From assembly GCA_963920635.1 (NCBI GenBank), contig OY987305.1, forward strand, positions 20,856,876 to 20,920,875: a stretch of DNA of 64,000 nt. The letters run 5' to 3'. This DNA is from Pseudeuparius sepicola. Lineage: Eukaryota; Arthropoda; Insecta; Coleoptera; Anthribidae. Positions 43,565 through 55,619 of the stretch are shown here, one piece after another. The notes under the pieces were generated by a model. It was not told the DNA's origin. It did not search any database and saw only the letters and a list, made by a program, of their open reading frames with translations. A program made the translations under genes and the position numbers. Every line of letters starts with the position of its first letter. The first letter of the stretch is position 1.

Positions 43565-44988
43565 ATGAAAGATGTAATGAAAAGGGATATTATTGAAATA
43601 TCTGTGCTTTTCCTCAATTTGTCAAGCAAAGTAGTCAATATAGTATCCAAAAGGAAGCGAAGGTTTGCAGTTCGGCCTATTAATCAAAAAATACATTTGG
43701 AAGGAGCATTTGCAAGTCTCGTTAGAGAAATGCAAACTATTGAATATGACACAGAGCAGTTTGTTAAATACACCAGGATGACTTCTAATCTTTTTAAGAA
43801 ACCGGTGTTCTTAGTCGGCCCATTAATAGCAAAAACGGAGTCAAAAAATCCATTGTCACCAGAACACCGGTTAATGATCACTGGACAGTAAATATATAAA
43901 TATTTTCTATAATTAGATCCTATTATAGGTAAAAACATACATTGTCATTAAAGGATGTTTTGTTGTGCTTCCAGTTATCTTGCCGAAGGCTGTTCCATGC
44001 AGGAAATAGCATGGAATTTTCGAGTAGGGATATCAACGGTGCATTATATAATCAAGGAAAAGTGCATGGCAATTTGGGAAAAACTTAATAATAATAATAA
44101 TATAATTCTCACCCTCACAATACTCCAAACTAGGAGTACCCCACCGAGAAGCAGAATATTTGAAAACACCACAGTCCATGAATGGAAAAAAATATCTGAA
44201 GAATTCTATGTGAAATGGGATATGCCAAACTGTATAGGTGCTATTGATGGCAAGCATATAGCCATTCAACCACCAGCTAGATCAGGGAGTGAATTTTTTA
44301 ATTATAAAAACTCATGCAGTATTGTGTTAATGGTTATATGTGATGCACAGTATAGATTTACTCTGATTGATATATAGAGGCTCAGGGGTCAAATCACGAC
44401 TCGACAGTTTTCAGCCAGTCAGGTTTTGGACAAGCACTGTTAAACGGTGACTTGGATATACCCTCACCAACAACGCTACCTAGAAGTGATGTCAAATTAC
44501 CTTACTTTATTGTTGGGGATTCCGCCTTTCCTCTCCACAAAAATATAATGCGGCCATACCCAGGTAGCAATTTGGAGATGAACAAAGCCATATTTAACTA
44601 TCGCCTATCCAGGGCCCGAAGAACAATTGAAAATTCCTTTGGAATTTTTGCTCAGAGTTGGAGAGTATTTTGGAAACCAATCATAGCAAATGTCGCAAAT
44701 TGTCAAGTAATTGTGCAAGCCGCTGTAGTGCTCCATAATTTTTTAAGAATCCATGAAATCAACGGAACAAGCATGGAAAGAAAATACTTCCCCACCGATG
44801 CTATTGATCAAGATGGTAATTTACACATGGAAACGTTTACTCTTAAATCTGTAAGAAAGATTGCGTCAAATAATTACGCACAAAAAATAGCTGCAAATAG
44901 AGACTTCTTAGCTGCATACTTTGTGTCACCTCAAGCAGCACTGCCATGGCAAGAGGACTATGTTTTGCGGGGAAGCATCCCAAGTTAG
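43565..44988 (+). pseudogene. Harbinger DDE transposase, one lesion
   Basis: Exon 1 runs from ATG 43565 to 43887, a 66-nt GT-AG intron follows (43888-43953), and exon 2 continues in frame (MFCCASSYLAEGCS...). The N-terminal part ends in a helix-turn-helix-like segment (MQEIAWNFRVGISTVHYIIK). The catalytic domain has DMPNCIGAIDGKHI (first D), YFIVGDSAFPL (second D) and RARRTIENSFGIF (E), so the DDE triad is kept. Near 44372-44376 an extra TA in a short AT run puts a TAG in frame; the + frame shifted by it then continues without another stop (EAQGSNHDSTVFS) to 44988. Apart from that 2-bp lesion the gene looks intact, which suggests recent activity. Confidence 0.9.
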
Positions 44989-45561
44989 TTTTTTTTTACT
45001 TGCAATATAAAGGGTGATTAACTTTTTATGTTTATGATTTTAAGGGCGGCTAAATGCCGTCAAAATAAAACTGCCCTTAAAGCCCAAACATAAAAAGTAA
45101 ATTCCGCTGTATCGGTATCTATGTAACTATTAACATGTTGCATATAGAATTATTGTGTAGGATTGTTTTTAATTAAAGAAATCATAAAAAAATAGTGTTT
45201 TATTATACCTATAATAGATATAAATATATGTATAAAAATAAACAAAACCAATAAATACTCTTCACAACAAAACGATAACCAATTATTAAAATATGCGAAC
45301 AACAAATATAATATAAATAATAAATTAAAAGGAAAAATACTTTTCTAAAAAATAAGAATCAACATTTATCACATGAAAAAGGAACTTTAAACTAAAAATA
45401 CTAAACAATAAATAACTATCCACAAAATAAAAAGAAAGGAAAACTCAAGGAAACTCAACATAAAAAATCTCAATTGCAGAATTTGTATGTGATGCTTAAT
45501 CACTGTCATCACTGTCGCTTACAAATTCTGCAAGCAGTTGTATAATTTTTACTTCTAAAAG

Positions 45562-46582
45562 TTACTTTTTTTTCTTATTTTTGATTTTTTTAATGGTTTT
45601 TCCCACTGAAGCCACAAATAATGTATCTTCATCATCATCTCTGGCCTGGTCCCCTGCCAACGACACAATTTTCTTTCCCAATTCTTCGCACGTCGACACA
45701 AGACTTTCGACGGAGACATCATTTCTTCTCTTTTGCCTCTTTCTAACTAAAGGCTTGCCGGTCTGATTACTTACAGCAGAAGGTGATGATAAGTGGTGTG
45801 ATGGTCGTGATGGACCCGGAACAGGAGATTCTGCTAAATTTGACACCTCATTACCTTCTTCGTTACTACCTGCTTGGCTTTGGGTGTCACTTATTGTATT
45901 TCTGGTGTCACCAGATGACACATCTTCGATTATAAGAGCTTCCATCCAAAGTTCTTGTGTCGGAACATCCAAGGCTTTGTGTGCTGTGTAATTGCTTTTA
46001 GTCCTACCACATAAAGATACAAACACTCAGAATATCAGTTTGGTTTGTTATATGTACATGCACTTACTTTCTTGTCGTGATCGCTTTATCTAGGAACAGG
46101 CAAAGCTCAAAATATGGCCATTTTGACGAATAGGTACTTGCCGGTTCCAGTTGGCAGCGTTTTCACAATCTTGCGCTCTTTTATGAAGCGTGATCTTAAA
46201 TTCTGCCATGAAGATTGCAAATCATCAAGTAATGAGGAAAAAAAACGAATGAATGACTGGGTAACTCTGGGGAAATTCTTCTTGGAAAAATTGTGAGACT
46301 TGAATACATAACTGGTAGTACACAAAAAATGTAATAAAAATGTGTTATGGTATGGGCCCCTACTCTCTTTTCGCTCTCAAGAGCAGTCATATATAATAAA
46401 TACATAACATAGCATTTATTTCTACACTTCCAAAAATTCTTACCGGGTAGCTCTAACACCTCGGAAATTGTCCTCCATGCATTCTCAACTGCTACCTTGT
46501 CCCGAAATTGGGCATTTTGTTTATCCCATAACTGGGGAAATTGTTGGACAAGTTCAATCAATCGTTCCCACTCTAATTCCAT
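45562..46582 (-). CDS. Harbinger accessory DNA-binding protein (MADF/Myb-like), spliced
   Basis: ATG at 46582 opens WERLIELVQQFPQLWDKQN and AWRTISEVLELPG, the first half of a MADF (Myb/SANT-like) domain. A GTAAG donor follows near 46443. The second half, with SSWQNLRSRFIKERK, is at about 46320-46145, and a last exon (46015-45562) carries an acidic/Ser-Pro-rich region and a Lys-rich end (KTIKKIKNKKKK). Exon borders beyond the first donor are estimates. In Harbinger systems this protein helps move the transposase to the nucleus and binds the element ends. It is convergent with the transposase gene. Confidence 0.6.
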
Positions 46583-46859
46583 CCTACATCATTTTATATT
46601 ATTACATATTGAATATTAAGACATCTGTTAAAATAAATGATACATATTATACTATATACCTACCTACTTTTTCAAAAATTTCACTTTGCACAATCAAATT
46701 TTTTAACCACAAAAAACCTATGTCATCGTCTATGCCGGTTATAAAATCTATTTTCATAATTTGCCCTTTCCCGCCATTTCTCGAGTGTTCGCGCATGAGC
46801 ACATGCATGCGATCTTGATATTAATTATAAAAATAAAATAAATAGCTAGTTTACGGCTG

Positions 46860-47035
46860 TGTAGTTTTACTTAGTAGATAAAATAACGAGTTTTGCAGCC
46901 AGAAAGGTATATATTAACTTCTTTTTATAATACCAAGCTTTCGGTCTACTTCGTGACCTTCATCAGGGCTAGAACATTTTTTTAAATTATTAGAAAAAAA
47001 CTCGTTATTTTATCTACTAATATAAGAATAAAGTT
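46860..47035 (-). ncRNA. Hammerhead-like core motif in an inverted repeat (candidate)
   Basis: On the - strand, CTGATGA (46966-46960), a four-pair stem (GGTC/GACC, 46958-46955 with 46946-46943) and GAAA (46942-46939) follow in hammerhead order. The segment lies between inverted copies of agtagataaaataacgag. A good stem III and cleavage site were not found, so self-cleavage is unproven. It lies inside the Harbinger element as a likely nested insertion, and resembles the arrangement at 12551-12577. Confidence 0.3.
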
Positions 47036-47195
47036 AAAAGTTAACCAATTTCAAGGTCACTTCTTATTTCTTATTGCTATTACTATCCTTATTCCGGCTG
47101 CATGAATAGACGCAATTAGATCAATAGTTTTAACTTTTATTATTATTACTATTTTTATTGCTATTCTTATAGAAAGCTGCATGAATTCACCTTTA

Positions 47196-48873
47196 GTCTC
47201 TTATAATAAGACCATAAAATAAAATTACAGAACTTCAAAAACTTATACGGTAAAACAAAATAACAATAAGCAAATAAAAACACAAAACAGGGGTTGAATA
47301 ATTATTGTTATTCATTTTAATCACTGACACTCATATTTTCTTCCCTATTTCGCTTTTATTACTGGTATCTTTGTCTGAATTTCCATTTATTTTCTGCAAT
47401 TTGCCCATACTCTCGGTACAACTGATAAACTAGAAGTATTTTTGCCAGGTTCTTGTGGTTGTACTATACAATTTTAAATGACATTTTGCTCGTAAAACAT
47501 ACACAATACCTAATCACAATAATTGTTAATAACTCTTAGGTTTCCAGGTGTCATTAAACTGGGAGATTAGAGTTACCTAAATTTATTAATAAGAATTTAA
47601 ACCTATTTAAACCTATGGTGAAATCTATTACCAAAGGTTAATGGCTGCCATTTTAAGCTTTTTACTGTTATAGGTTAGGTTTAAATTCATCAAAGAAAAT
47701 TAACTACAAGGTTATTTTATGATATATTTCGCTACTTTTCTCTACATAAACTTACGAATTAATCATTATGTAACATATTTATAGCTGTTTAATGAAAATA
47801 AATAAAAACCGAAAATTACTAATTCAATCATAAATTTGTTAACACATCATATTTGCAGAGACCGTGAATTTTCTGGAGGTAGAATCCAATTTCACCCGAT
47901 GCAGAAAAGTTGCAAGTGGATTTACTGCTCTCCTGAGATATCGAGTCTTCTTTTACTATGAAAAAAATAGCAAACATAATATGATATTATGTCAACTTTG
48001 AGAATCAGACTTTGTTTGAAACAAAATACTACTACTCGCCGCAATAAATCTGAAAGTAGTGAAGATATCCAGGAACTTCCACTACTTTACTCTCAAACAT
48101 TTAGGCATTGATGAAAAAAAGTTAAATATACTTAATAACTACGCAGAAAAAATCTTATACCAAAATCGTATCATAATTTCTATGATTCTTGAAAGTTTGA
48201 GGGAAAAAATGTATCAAAACCAACACAAAGCAGACAGAAAAATAACCAAATTGAAGAAACCATTTTAAGTTATGATACAGAAGATGATAAATAATAGGTT
48301 CATTTATGTTTTAATATATCCCGTATCTTTTTTAAAAACCCTAAAAAATCAGTTTATTCCAATTTTGTTTTCTTTTTAGACCTAAGGTGTAGATTACTAA
48401 AAATCCAACTACCTACTGAGAATACAGAAACTCTAAAGTATCTCCCATTTTTCATTTAAATTGTCCGACGAAAACTATTGCAACTGAGTTTAAAAAATAA
48501 AAAAACACTTTTTTTCAAATTGTATTAAGAAAATAGTGTTTAGTCATCCATAAAACCAATACCAAGAAGTTTTGAAAGCATCTAACATTTTTACTCTTTG
48601 ATTTAACCATTCAAAAAAATGTTAAAACTTTAAAACAGTTTCTCTCAAAATCTTCCCATCCAATCTTTGTTGGTGTCGATGTATCGTCTACCTACGCCGA
48701 GTACCTCTCCTGGCTCTCACGACTTTTCGGCGATGCCTACTTATGTTCAAGCGATGCCAAACGTGGTTTAATAGATAATAGTAGCTCAATAAAATCGAGC
48801 GGGGATCGGCGGGTGCTCTAACGCTACGTCTTTGGAAATCCTTAGATTGGTTTAGTTAGTTCAGATTTTCGTT
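47196..48873. other. Intergenic, no gene seen
   Basis: AT-rich. A 69-codon Lys/Asn-rich frame at 48059 has no recognisable domain. Confidence 0.4.
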
Positions 48874-49114
48874 TAGGGTAGCGCGGGGTAAGGGGTAATG
48901 AGAGCCATTGGGTAATGGGAGCCAATGTGTAATTTTTGAATAACGCGCCCTGAGCTGTGCACTGACAGTTGCAATACGTGGTATCCGCCATTAAATCTAT
49001 CCTAAAGCAGCCACCACTTTGATTTAGTAACGTTCAAAGTGTGTTGGAGAACGCATCGTGTTTAAGGGACTTTCTTATAGCGTACACGTGTTAAAAAATT
49101 AATGGTAAGTTGTA

Positions 49115-51001
49115 GGGTAGACTGGGGTTAACTGAACAGGTGGGTTAACTGAACACTGGTGACGTGGCTGCCATCTGTTAATGAAGGTCAAGACTAGTAT
49201 TGCTAGCCAAACGTGTTACCCAATAAGCACTGGCTGTAGGTCATATAGGTTTCATTAATATCAACAGATGAGTTTTAGTATAACCAAAATGGTTTCTATG
49301 TTTCCGAAGTAAATTTTGTGCTCTGCGGATTTTTTCATTTGTAGCCAAAAGAAAAACTTTTTGCAAAAAGTGTTTAGCAGATTATTTTGGTAAGTATTCA
49401 AGCATTTTGTAGGCCTATTTAGAGATACCTAGTTTAATGTGTGTTTTCGGAATTTAGAAGTTTAGATTTGTTATGCATGGTGGGTATAACTGGACACCTG
49501 ATGCATGGGGTTAAGTGACCAAGTCCAGTTAACCTTCCACTCATATTTTTATGTTTGTTTTACAACCATACTTTTTTTTAGGAATGCCAAGAAAAAGGAT
49601 TCGTACGACCAATAATAGATCTTTTAAGCATTTCTGCCTTAAATTTCGACAAAGAGAATGGTGTAATTCTTTTAACTCTACCACCCCATTGCAGTCACAA
49701 GCTGCAACCCCTAGATGTTGGGGTATTTGGTCCGTTTAAAAAGTTTTATGGTGCATCTTGTGACAGGTGGATGGTAAACAATGCAGGAAAGACAATTACA
49801 ATTTATGAGGTCGGAGGCCTGGCAGGAGACGCTTTCCTGCAAGCTTTTACATCAAAAAATGTATGTAGTGCATTCCGAGCAACGGGCATAGAACCATTCA
49901 ATGACCAATTTTCGGACGACGATTTTTTATCAGCTTTCGTGACCGATAGACCAAATCCAGTAAAAGAGCCAGATTGTCAGCAATTGCAATTAGAACAAAT
50001 TTCTAAAACTCTACCGCAAGAACATCACTCGCCGGTGATACTAGAAGTAGAATCTCAATCAATTCCACAGAATCTTGATGTTGCTTTACCTGGACCGTCG
50101 TGGTCGCAAATTGTAACTCCTGAGCAGGTTCGCCCCCACCCCAAAGCTCTTCCTCGCAAATCCACTACCATTCGACGCAAAAAAGGAAAATCTATGATAC
50201 TGACTGACACCCCGGTCAAAGAAAATCTAGAGGAGGAGGCGAAACTTAGAGACTAGAGGGCCAAAAAAAGTCAGCGAAAGTAAGAAACGGGTTGTGATGA
50301 TTCATCTTCTTCCAGTGAAGGCCATATAAGTTATCATGAAAGTTCTGATTCTCCTGAAGATTTTGAAGACCTTAAAAATGTTTCTCAAGACGTGTTAAAA
50401 GAAGACTATGCTATCGCAAAAGACTTTGGAAAATCTACTGCAAACTACCGGCATTATGTCGTTAAAATTGACGAGGATTTGTTAAATGGTTACGATGTTG
50501 CCTTTTACAAACGACAAAACCAAAGCAAATACTTTGCAGTAAGCGATAATGGCTTTGTTTCTGTTGAAGATGTGATTTACAAACTCCCTATGCCAGTGAC
50601 AAGTAGCAGTGCCAGATTTGCCAATATGATTACTGTCAATGTAGATTTTACGGAATTTAGTTTTACATTGTATTAAAAGTAAATTGTTCATTCGTGTGAA
50701 TTAAAGGAATTTCGTTGTTAAATCATGGTTTTTAATGATTACCCATGGCATTGTAGATTAGTGTTTAGTTAACCTGCCTAGGAGGTCCACTTAACCTGCC
50801 TGTCAGGTTAACTGAACAGATCTGCAGCTAATTGTGTAAATAACTTTGTGACAGCGATGGTTTTTTATTTAGTGTCAAACTTTTTTTGTGTTTAAACTTG
50901 TCTATGACCATATGAGGTAAAAATATGAGATTCCAAACGTCATTTTTTAAGTCAAAAATTAAATTATTTTTCGAAACAGTTCAGTTAACCCCACTCTACC
51001 A
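49115..51001 (+). mobile_element. Nested Tigger-like element, internally deleted
   Basis: Inverted ends gggtagactggggttaactg (49115) and its complement (ends 51001), with TA at 49113-49114 and 51002-51003. Extra subterminal copies of gttaactgaaca and its variants occur near both sides. It lies in the 5' part of the outer element. Confidence 0.8.
49583..50676 (+). pseudogene. Tigger-like transposase, N-terminal stub fused to C-terminal region
   Basis: MPRKRIRTTN at 49583 is the usual start of this family, but the sequence jumps within a few codons into the end of the catalytic domain (LSISALNFDKENGV, TLPPHCSHKLQPLDVGVFG and PFKKFYG from 49618), in a different frame. The HTH domains and the first catalytic residues are therefore missing: an internal deletion derivative. 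The C-terminal region runs on to 50256, has a stop, and then continues in another frame (50392-50676) with a segment ending in the VSVEDVIYKLPMP motif. Non-functional; could be moved only by a transposase supplied in trans. Confidence 0.75.
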
Positions 51002-51241
51002 TATTCATATTTTGCTTTTGAACAAAATAGCGGTGTTAAATGAAACCTATCTACTGAAGTGTAGGTTCGATATGTGTAGTTTTTTTTTATCCTGTTAGCG
51101 CATTTAATTTTGTTATTTATAATTTGTACATTTATAAACAAACGGGGTAATCGGAGCCAGAGTGCCCCTCATTTCCCCATGGTGGCTCTTATTGCCCCAT
51201 AGTCGACATTAATTTTGAAGTATTTCACACGTTTTTTTCAG

Positions 51242-53835
51242 ATGGTGAGAAACCGGCAAAGAACAACAAATACCTAAGTCTTCATGGAAATTTAGTTAAT
51301 AATGGAACATCTATTCGAAAGGCCGCTCAGCAAAGTAGAATTCCTTATCAAACACTCCAAAAGAGATTGAAGCGTAAACTCATAGAAGTGCATGTAAAAA
51401 TGGGTAGAAATACGGTTTTTACGGATAAACAAGAGAAAGAGATCGCAGCGCGTCTGATAACTCTGTCAAATTTGTTTTATGGCCTGACAGCATGGCAACT
51501 TCGTCGTTTAGCTTTTGAATGTGCTGAGAAACTCAACATTAATCACCCATTCAACAAACAGCAGCGGTTAGTTGGAACTGATTGGCTGTGCGGATTCCTA
51601 AAAAGAAACCCTAATTTGAGTATTCGTGAAGCTGAGGCGACAAGTCTAAACAGAGTCAAAGGTTTTAATAAGGAGGAAGTATCCAGGCTTTTTGAAAATC
51701 TTCAGAATGTGATGACCAAGCCCAAGTTCAATCCATGCAATATGTACAACATGGACGAAACAGGGATTTCTATCGTACATGATCCTGGAAAGGTGCTAGC
51801 TCAAAAGGGAAAACGAAGAGTTGATGCAGTGACAAGTGCTGAGCGGGGAAAAAACATAACTGTCATTTGTGCTATGAGTGCCTCGGGAAAATTTATACCA
51901 CCTTTCTTCATTTTTCCAAGGAAACGCCATACACCACTTTTAGAAAAAGATGGACCACCTGATGCTTAATACCATGTAACGCCCAGTGGTTGGACCAACG
52001 ATATAATTCAAAGGAGTGCGGGGCTGTGTGCACGTATATATAGATGAAAAAGAGAAAGAAGTGTATTTCCGTGCAAATAATTTAATTAAAAATCATGGTA
52101 AAGCGCTTTCTTGGCGCTTTCTTAAAAATCATGGTAAAGCGTTTTCTTGGCCTTCATCTTACAGGGTTGTCCTGTTATCTCCTCTTTTCGTGTCGCGTTT
52201 TTGGGACTTTGGGGAGGATTTTGGGCTTATCATATAAACAAATAATTTTTCGAATTTCTATTTAATAAAAAATTTATTAAATATAAATTCTTAACTTATG
52301 AATTAAATTTCTTCAAATCCTTCACATTCACTCTTCATAAAATATTTTTACCCGCCTATGACATTTTGTTTTCAAGTTGAAATCGCGCGCTTTTTCGACT
52401 GACATCCAGTGTTCCTTCACCGGGATGTCGAACATGTTATGTCTCAAATTTCACTTCCACCTTCCACGATGCATTTGGCACTTAAATAATTTGGGTAGCT
52501 TGGCTGCCCACAGTTGTATAATTTGTTAATATTTTAAAGTTTTTAAAATGTGACTTGGTGTGACCTTCTATTTTATGGGTTTTTACTGTTGTATAATGCT
52601 TTATGCTCCAATTTTCCTGTACACACTTGACAAGTGAATATGGCATGACGTTAAAACAATTTAGTTTTTCCACAGTTAACTTTTTCCAACCTCCTATTTT
52701 ATGTCATACTTTCTTTTTAGGTGGTACTGAGGATGGCTTAACAGCCGAAAGCGCTTTACCATGATTTTTAATTAAATCATTTTGTCAAACATGCCAAAAT
52801 GAATACAAATGAGCCCATTCTAATTGTTCTTGACAATCATTGTAGCCATGCTACACTTGCTGCATATAATTACTGCAGAGAAAATAATATTACGCTGCTG
52901 TCTGTGACTTTCTTTGGGCCTCTGAAGAAAGCATATAATTTCGAGTGTGACATGTATCTAAAATCTCACCATTTAAGTCAAATAACAATGTTCGAGATGG
53001 CAAGTGTCTATTCAATAAAGGATATAGTAGGATAACATCCATAGAAAAGGCTGTGTCTGGTTTTTGGAACAACCGGGATATTTCCTATCCAACCCAATAT
53101 TTTTTCAGATGAAGACTTCATAAATATCGGAAACTCTACGGCTGTAGGTGAAGTATCAGAATCATCGACAAGAAAAGATTTATCTGAACGTCATCGAACG
53201 CCGTCACCTCCAGCTGCGGGGTGCTCATTTTGGTCAAGTCAAGATTGTGCCAAAAAAAACATCGAACAGCATCACCTAAGGCGTCAAAACATCTACCTGC
53301 TTACTCAAATTCCTTTGATGATAAGTCCAAAGAACCAAGAACTCTTATTGAAGTCCTTAATAAAAGCTCTCGGTTACCAGATTTGCAAAAACAGCCTGCA
53401 AAGAGACAAACAAGATCGGAAATAATATCAATTACCCCGATGAAGCTACACCTTGAAGAGAAAGAACAGAAAAGACAAGAGAAGATAGAGAAAGAGTGCA
53501 AGTCTGGGAAAAATAAAAGAAATAAAACGCAAACAAAATCAGACGGAAAAGACGAAACAAAGAAAAGAAACAAAGAACAACTAATAAATAAAAAAAAAAG
53601 TAAAGAGGCAAGTTCTCTGCGAATCGTCAGACGAAGATTGTATTTCTGAAAAAGATCTTTGCGATGATCAATCATACAATGAAAAGGAAGCAGAGTTATG
53701 TTTTATCTGCTTAGATTGAGGTAAAGGTGGCGAAATCTGGTTCCGTTGTACAACATGCGGCCGTTGGGTTCATGCAGAGTGTTTGGAAGTGGATAAGGTG
53801 AAGAACTACATCTGCGACTTTCATTTCAACTAAAA
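51242..53835 (+). pseudogene. Outer Tigger/pogo transposase with C-terminal PHD-like finger, broken
   Basis: From ATG 51242 the HTH-psq part needs one frame change (about 51280) to read GTSIRKAAQQSRIPYQTLQK. The main frame to 51969 has a CENP-B-type HTH (DWLCGFLKRNPNLSIREAEA) and the first catalytic D in CNMYNMDETGISIVHDP. After the insertion at 52082-52775 it resumes with ILIVLDNHCSHATLAAYN (second D), loses about a dozen residues around the usual PPHTTH motif, and continues GPLKKAYN. A Lys-rich linker follows, and near 53695-53830 there is a C-x2-C ... W..C..C..W.H..C ... C zinc finger with a stop inside. Several independent lesions make it non-functional. Confidence 0.8.
52082..52775. mobile_element. 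Inverted-repeat insertion inside Tigger transposase
   Basis: Ends ttaattaaaaatcatggtaa (52082) and its complement (to 52775), about 29 bp each. A second copy of the left end starts at about 52123. The flanking ttaa/ttaattaa sequence suggests a TTAA or AT-rich target. A weak Cys/His frame on the - strand (52482-52673) has no clear family. Confidence 0.65.
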
Positions 53836-54364
53836 TAATTTAAATTTTGTTTTAGAATGTTCCTTACATATCTTTAGATCTGTAAAATAAACTGGCTCCG
53901 ATTTCCCCATTGCTATGGGTAATGAGAGCCAATCATATGTTTTAGTTTTTTTTTGCCCACCAGTAATGTTTATCTAGAACAGAGAACTGATACTCGTATT
54001 TCATTTTACACATCATGAATTATATAGAAAATTTTTTTTGCCAGCGTTGAAATAAGTAATATTTTATTTCAGATTTTTCTTAGATGGTTCCTATTGCCCC
54101 CCACTACCCTACTACTTAGTTTACTAAATCCTACATTTATAATATTATTCTGAAAATAGTAAAGTAAAGAGAACTTCTTGAGATCTATATATTTCCATAG
54201 TTTTTAATGAATTATGGAGTATACAGGGTGAGTCTGAAATAACTGGCATCCTTTTTTTGGGTAATAGAGATGGTCATTCTGAAAAACTTTTCTTAATAAT
54301 TTTTTTTCCTAGCACCGAAATTTTTCTATAATTCATCCCAGTAGTATAGCAAAGGGGACTCCAG

Positions 54365-54965
54365 AGCGGAAGTGACGTCACAAGATGGCCGCCAAGGCGG
54401 GAAATTTGAAAATGGCCTTGACCTGAAGGTCAATGAACTTTAAAGGGTCACGTTCAGTTAACCTTGACCTGAAGGTTATCTAGAGGTCAAGGGGTTACCA
54501 GATCGATAACCTTTAAGGGGTCACCTTGTTAACCTTGAACTAAAGGTCAATGAACTTTAAGAGGTCACATTGTTAACCTTGACCTAAAGGTCAATGAACT
54601 TTAAGAGGTCACCTTGTTAACCTTGACCTAAAGGTCAATGAACTTTAAGAGGTCACCTTGTTAACTTGACCTGAAGGTCAATGAACTTAAAGAGGTCACC
54701 TTGAGTTAACCTTGGCCTAAAGGTCAATGAACTTTAAGAGGTCACCTTGTTAAGCTTGACCTAAAGGTCAATGAACTTTAAGAGGTCACCTTGTTAACCT
54801 TGACCTGAAGGTCAATGAACTTAAAGAGGTCACCTTGAGTTAACCTTGGCCTAAAGGTCAATGAACTTTAAGAGGTCACCTTGTTAACCTTGACTTGAAG
54901 GTCAATGAACTTTAAGAGGTCACCTTGTTAACCTGAAAGTCAATGAACTTTAAGGGGTCACCTTG
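54365..54965. repeat. 44-bp minisatellite rich in AGGTCA half-sites
   Basis: About 12 copies of a 44-bp unit built from gacctaaaggtcaatgaact and ttaagaggtcaccttgttaa. Each unit holds three or more AGGTCA/TGACCT hexamers, including an everted pair (TGACCT-aa-AGGTCA) and a direct pair. AGGTCA is the half-site of many nuclear receptors. Chance similarity to a receptor site cannot be excluded, but the density is high. Confidence 0.85.
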
Positions 54966-55400
54966 ACACGTGGCACTTTTTCTGGGAGCGGAAGTGACGT
55001 CACAAGATGATCGCCAAGGCGGGAAATTTGAAAATGACCTGTAGTTGTCAATTAAGTGAGACCGATGATCTTTAAGGGGTCACCTGAAGGTTAATAATCT
55101 CGTGTTGACACGTGGCACCTTGAATTGCAAAAAACTTTGCTCGCAGTTGACGGAAGTGACGTCAATATGGCAAAAAATGCGGGAAATTTGAAAATGCGAT
55201 GGGGTTACCTTGACATGAAGGTCACATATTATAAGTTAAAGATCTCTAAGGGGTCACCTTGGAGACCAATGAAATTTAACGACAATGATCTCGTGGTCAC
55301 CTTGACACGTGGCACCTGGATTCAACCTTGAAAAATTTAACTTTGTTCGCAGTTGACGGAAGTGATGTCAATATGTCAAAATTTCGGGGAATTTAAATAG
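54368..55400. repeat. Four copies of a CRE-like plus GGCGGGAA module
   Basis: Copies begin near 54368, 55000, 55151 and 55359. Each begins ggaagtgacgtca (TGACGTCA, changed to TGATGTCA in the last) and is followed 10-25 bp later by (g)cgggaaatttgaaaa or a decayed form. The first palindrome is a CREB/ATF-type site and the second resembles an E2F-type site. A recurrent acacgtggca word lies between copies. Confidence 0.7.
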
Positions 55401-55619
55401 TTGGTGAATGAGCTGGCGAGTTTCTAAAACTTTAAAAGCCGTAATTGGATGACAAAAATAGCGTTACGGAGAAACAATTTTTAGTTGAAGAATTAGTAAG
55501 TACATCTGGAAATTAGCAGAGGACAAAAATTGCTTGGGTCTGAGAACAACAAATATTAAATTTTGCGAAGAGGCATCTTATAAGAACTAAGTTGAGTTGA
55601 GTTAGACACTCAAGACGAG

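Larger units (their letters stand above)
43370..47192 (+). mobile_element. PIF/Harbinger transposon, TTA target duplication
   Basis: The ends are inverted repeats of about 30 bp (aggtggattcatgcagcttt at 43370 and its complement with one change ending at 47192). The bases just outside are TTA on both sides (43367-43369 and 47193-47195), the Harbinger target site. It encodes a transposase on the + strand and a MADF-type accessory protein on the - strand, as complete Harbingers do. An AAT/AGT-type microsatellite follows the left end. Confidence 0.9.
48876..54109 (+). mobile_element. Tigger/pogo element (outer), TA duplication
   Basis: Ends gggtagcgcggggtaagggg at 48876 and the diverged complement ending 54109, each followed by TA (48874-48875, 54110-54111). 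Subterminal repeats of ggtaatgagagcca occur near both ends (48895-48930 and 53915-53935). It carries a decayed transposase gene and is interrupted by a second Tigger-like element (49115-51001) and by an inverted-repeat insertion (52082-52775). Confidence 0.8.

Noticed and set aside
53301..53675. 124-codon hydrophobic frame on the - strand
   Set aside because: Antisense of a Lys/Glu-rich linker in the Tigger transposase; the Phe/Ser-rich composition is a complement artefact.
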